Below are positions 63,630 to 64,000 of a DNA stretch of 64,000 nt, in pieces (position 1 is the stretch's first letter; every line of letters starts with the position of its first letter). Position numbers and translations under genes: made by a program. The stretch is from SIG299 sp964544055. Its GTDB lineage: Bacteria > Bacillota > Clostridia > Lachnospirales > Lachnospiraceae. The notes under the pieces were generated by a model. It had not been told where the DNA came from. It saw only the letters and a program-made list of their open reading frames with translations, and did not search any database. The stretch spans positions 1 through 64,000 of the forward strand of contig CAZJAA010000004.1 of the NCBI GenBank assembly GCA_964544055.1. The letters run 5' to 3'.

Positions 63630-64000
63630 TTAACCTTCCTTCGCTTTACGTTCTATATCCCTGAAAATATACAATGCCGGGCCGCTAATCGTAAAAAACA
63701 CTACTGCAGGACCAATCAGCACTCCAAGAAACATTGTTGTCGTGCTGAATAAAAACACAACAATTTCCACAGCCAGCACTACGGCAACCATAATCGTTCT
63801 TCCAAAATATTTCACACTGATATCCATGGAATTTTTCAGGGTTCTTAACAATCCATTTTCATATCTTGCCATCAGGGCATAGGCATAAATAAAGTAGCAA
63901 AAACACATGACACTTCCTACAATGCCAAGAACCAGAAAATAAATCGGATTTCCCTCTACTGCATTAAACAATTGAAAATCCAGATAAAGTGCATAAAGAA
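63630..64000 (-). CDS. DUF624 (YesL-family) membrane protein, C-terminal part
   Basis: The frame runs off the window end without a start. The visible part begins LYALYLDFQLFNAVEGNPIY and has three to four membrane helices with GIVGSVMCFCYFIYAYALMARYEN and TIMVAVVLAVEIVVFLF, ending in a basic tail. The layout fits DUF624/YesL, often near carbohydrate-use genes; it sits 5 bp upstream of the cellulase start, so the two are probably cotranscribed. Partial. Confidence 0.75.
   Translation of the reverse strand, partial: LYALYLDFQLFNAVEGNPIYFLVLGIVGSVMCFCYFIYAYALMARYENGLLRTLKNSMDISVKYFGRTIMVAVVLAVEIVVFLFSTTTMFLGVLIGPAVVFFTISGPALYIFRDIERKAKEG

Overview
This window looks like chromosomal DNA from a Gram-positive anaerobe of the Clostridia, most likely family Lachnospiraceae. 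The genus cannot be fixed from the sequence alone. Reasons: conserved Firmicutes gene orders (recO-yqzL-era; tig-clpP-clpX-lon-engB; rho-rpmE-yqhQ-prmC-prfA), a glycine T-box, a CIRCE-controlled groESL operon, Shine-Dalgarno sites of the GGAGG type, and several small families typical of Lachnospiraceae (DUF6062, DUF6106, DUF4364, DUF3810). Most genes lie on the minus strand. No rRNA, tRNA, CRISPR array, transposase or prophage was seen, so this is mainly a core-genome segment with small accessory pieces.

Layout. 0-9 kb: glyS (cut by the window edge) behind a glycine T-box, a CotH-like lipoprotein, recO, yqzL, era, and an M16C metallopeptidase. 9-20 kb: a PilZ protein, guaB, a DUF6106 membrane protein, groESL with CIRCE, two Cys-motif proteins (DUF6062, DUF2225), glnS, a DUF3810 membrane protease-like protein and an S66 LD-carboxypeptidase. 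20-23 kb (plus strand): an isolated FliK-like protein, a TIGR01906 membrane protein and dCMP deaminase. 23-31 kb: an aldo/keto reductase next to a truncated reading frame (possible island), a lipoprotein with SH3 and a C39-like domain lacking its catalytic Cys, an LtaS-like phosphotransferase with a Pro/Thr linker, dapF, then DUF4956 and a VTC polyphosphate polymerase. 31-37 kb: a TrmH-family methyltransferase, a cobalamin riboswitch driving DUF4430 and ECF-S genes, a PAS-GGDEF-EAL-PAS phosphodiesterase and an AraC regulator. 37-52 kb: a gene-poor 0.7 kb stretch with two tiny ORFs, then prfA-prmC-yqhQ-rpmE-rho, DUF4364, and the lon-clp-tig proteostasis cluster, and a membrane diguanylate cyclase. 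52-64 kb: an AGCS symporter, a DJ-1 family protein, a heterodimeric ABC exporter, upp, pnuC, DUF1294, a broken NUDIX gene, a secreted GH5 cellulase-type enzyme and a DUF624 membrane protein (cut by the window edge).

How the genes fit together. Translation and proteostasis dominate (glyS, glnS, prfA, prmC, rpmE, era, engB, groESL, lon, clpXP, tig). A second theme is the cell surface: four extracellular or membrane-anchored proteins (CotH, SH3/C39-like, LtaS-like, GH5) share Pro-Thr linkers. A third is cyclic-di-GMP (PilZ receptor, EAL phosphodiesterase, GGDEF cyclase). The items most worth a second look are a two-copy intergenic element with covarying palindromes, the riboswitch-controlled DUF4430/ECF-S pair, the pseudo-C39 lipoprotein, the long disordered insert in Rho, and unassigned structured intergenic DNA at 58.6 kb and 37.2-37.7 kb.
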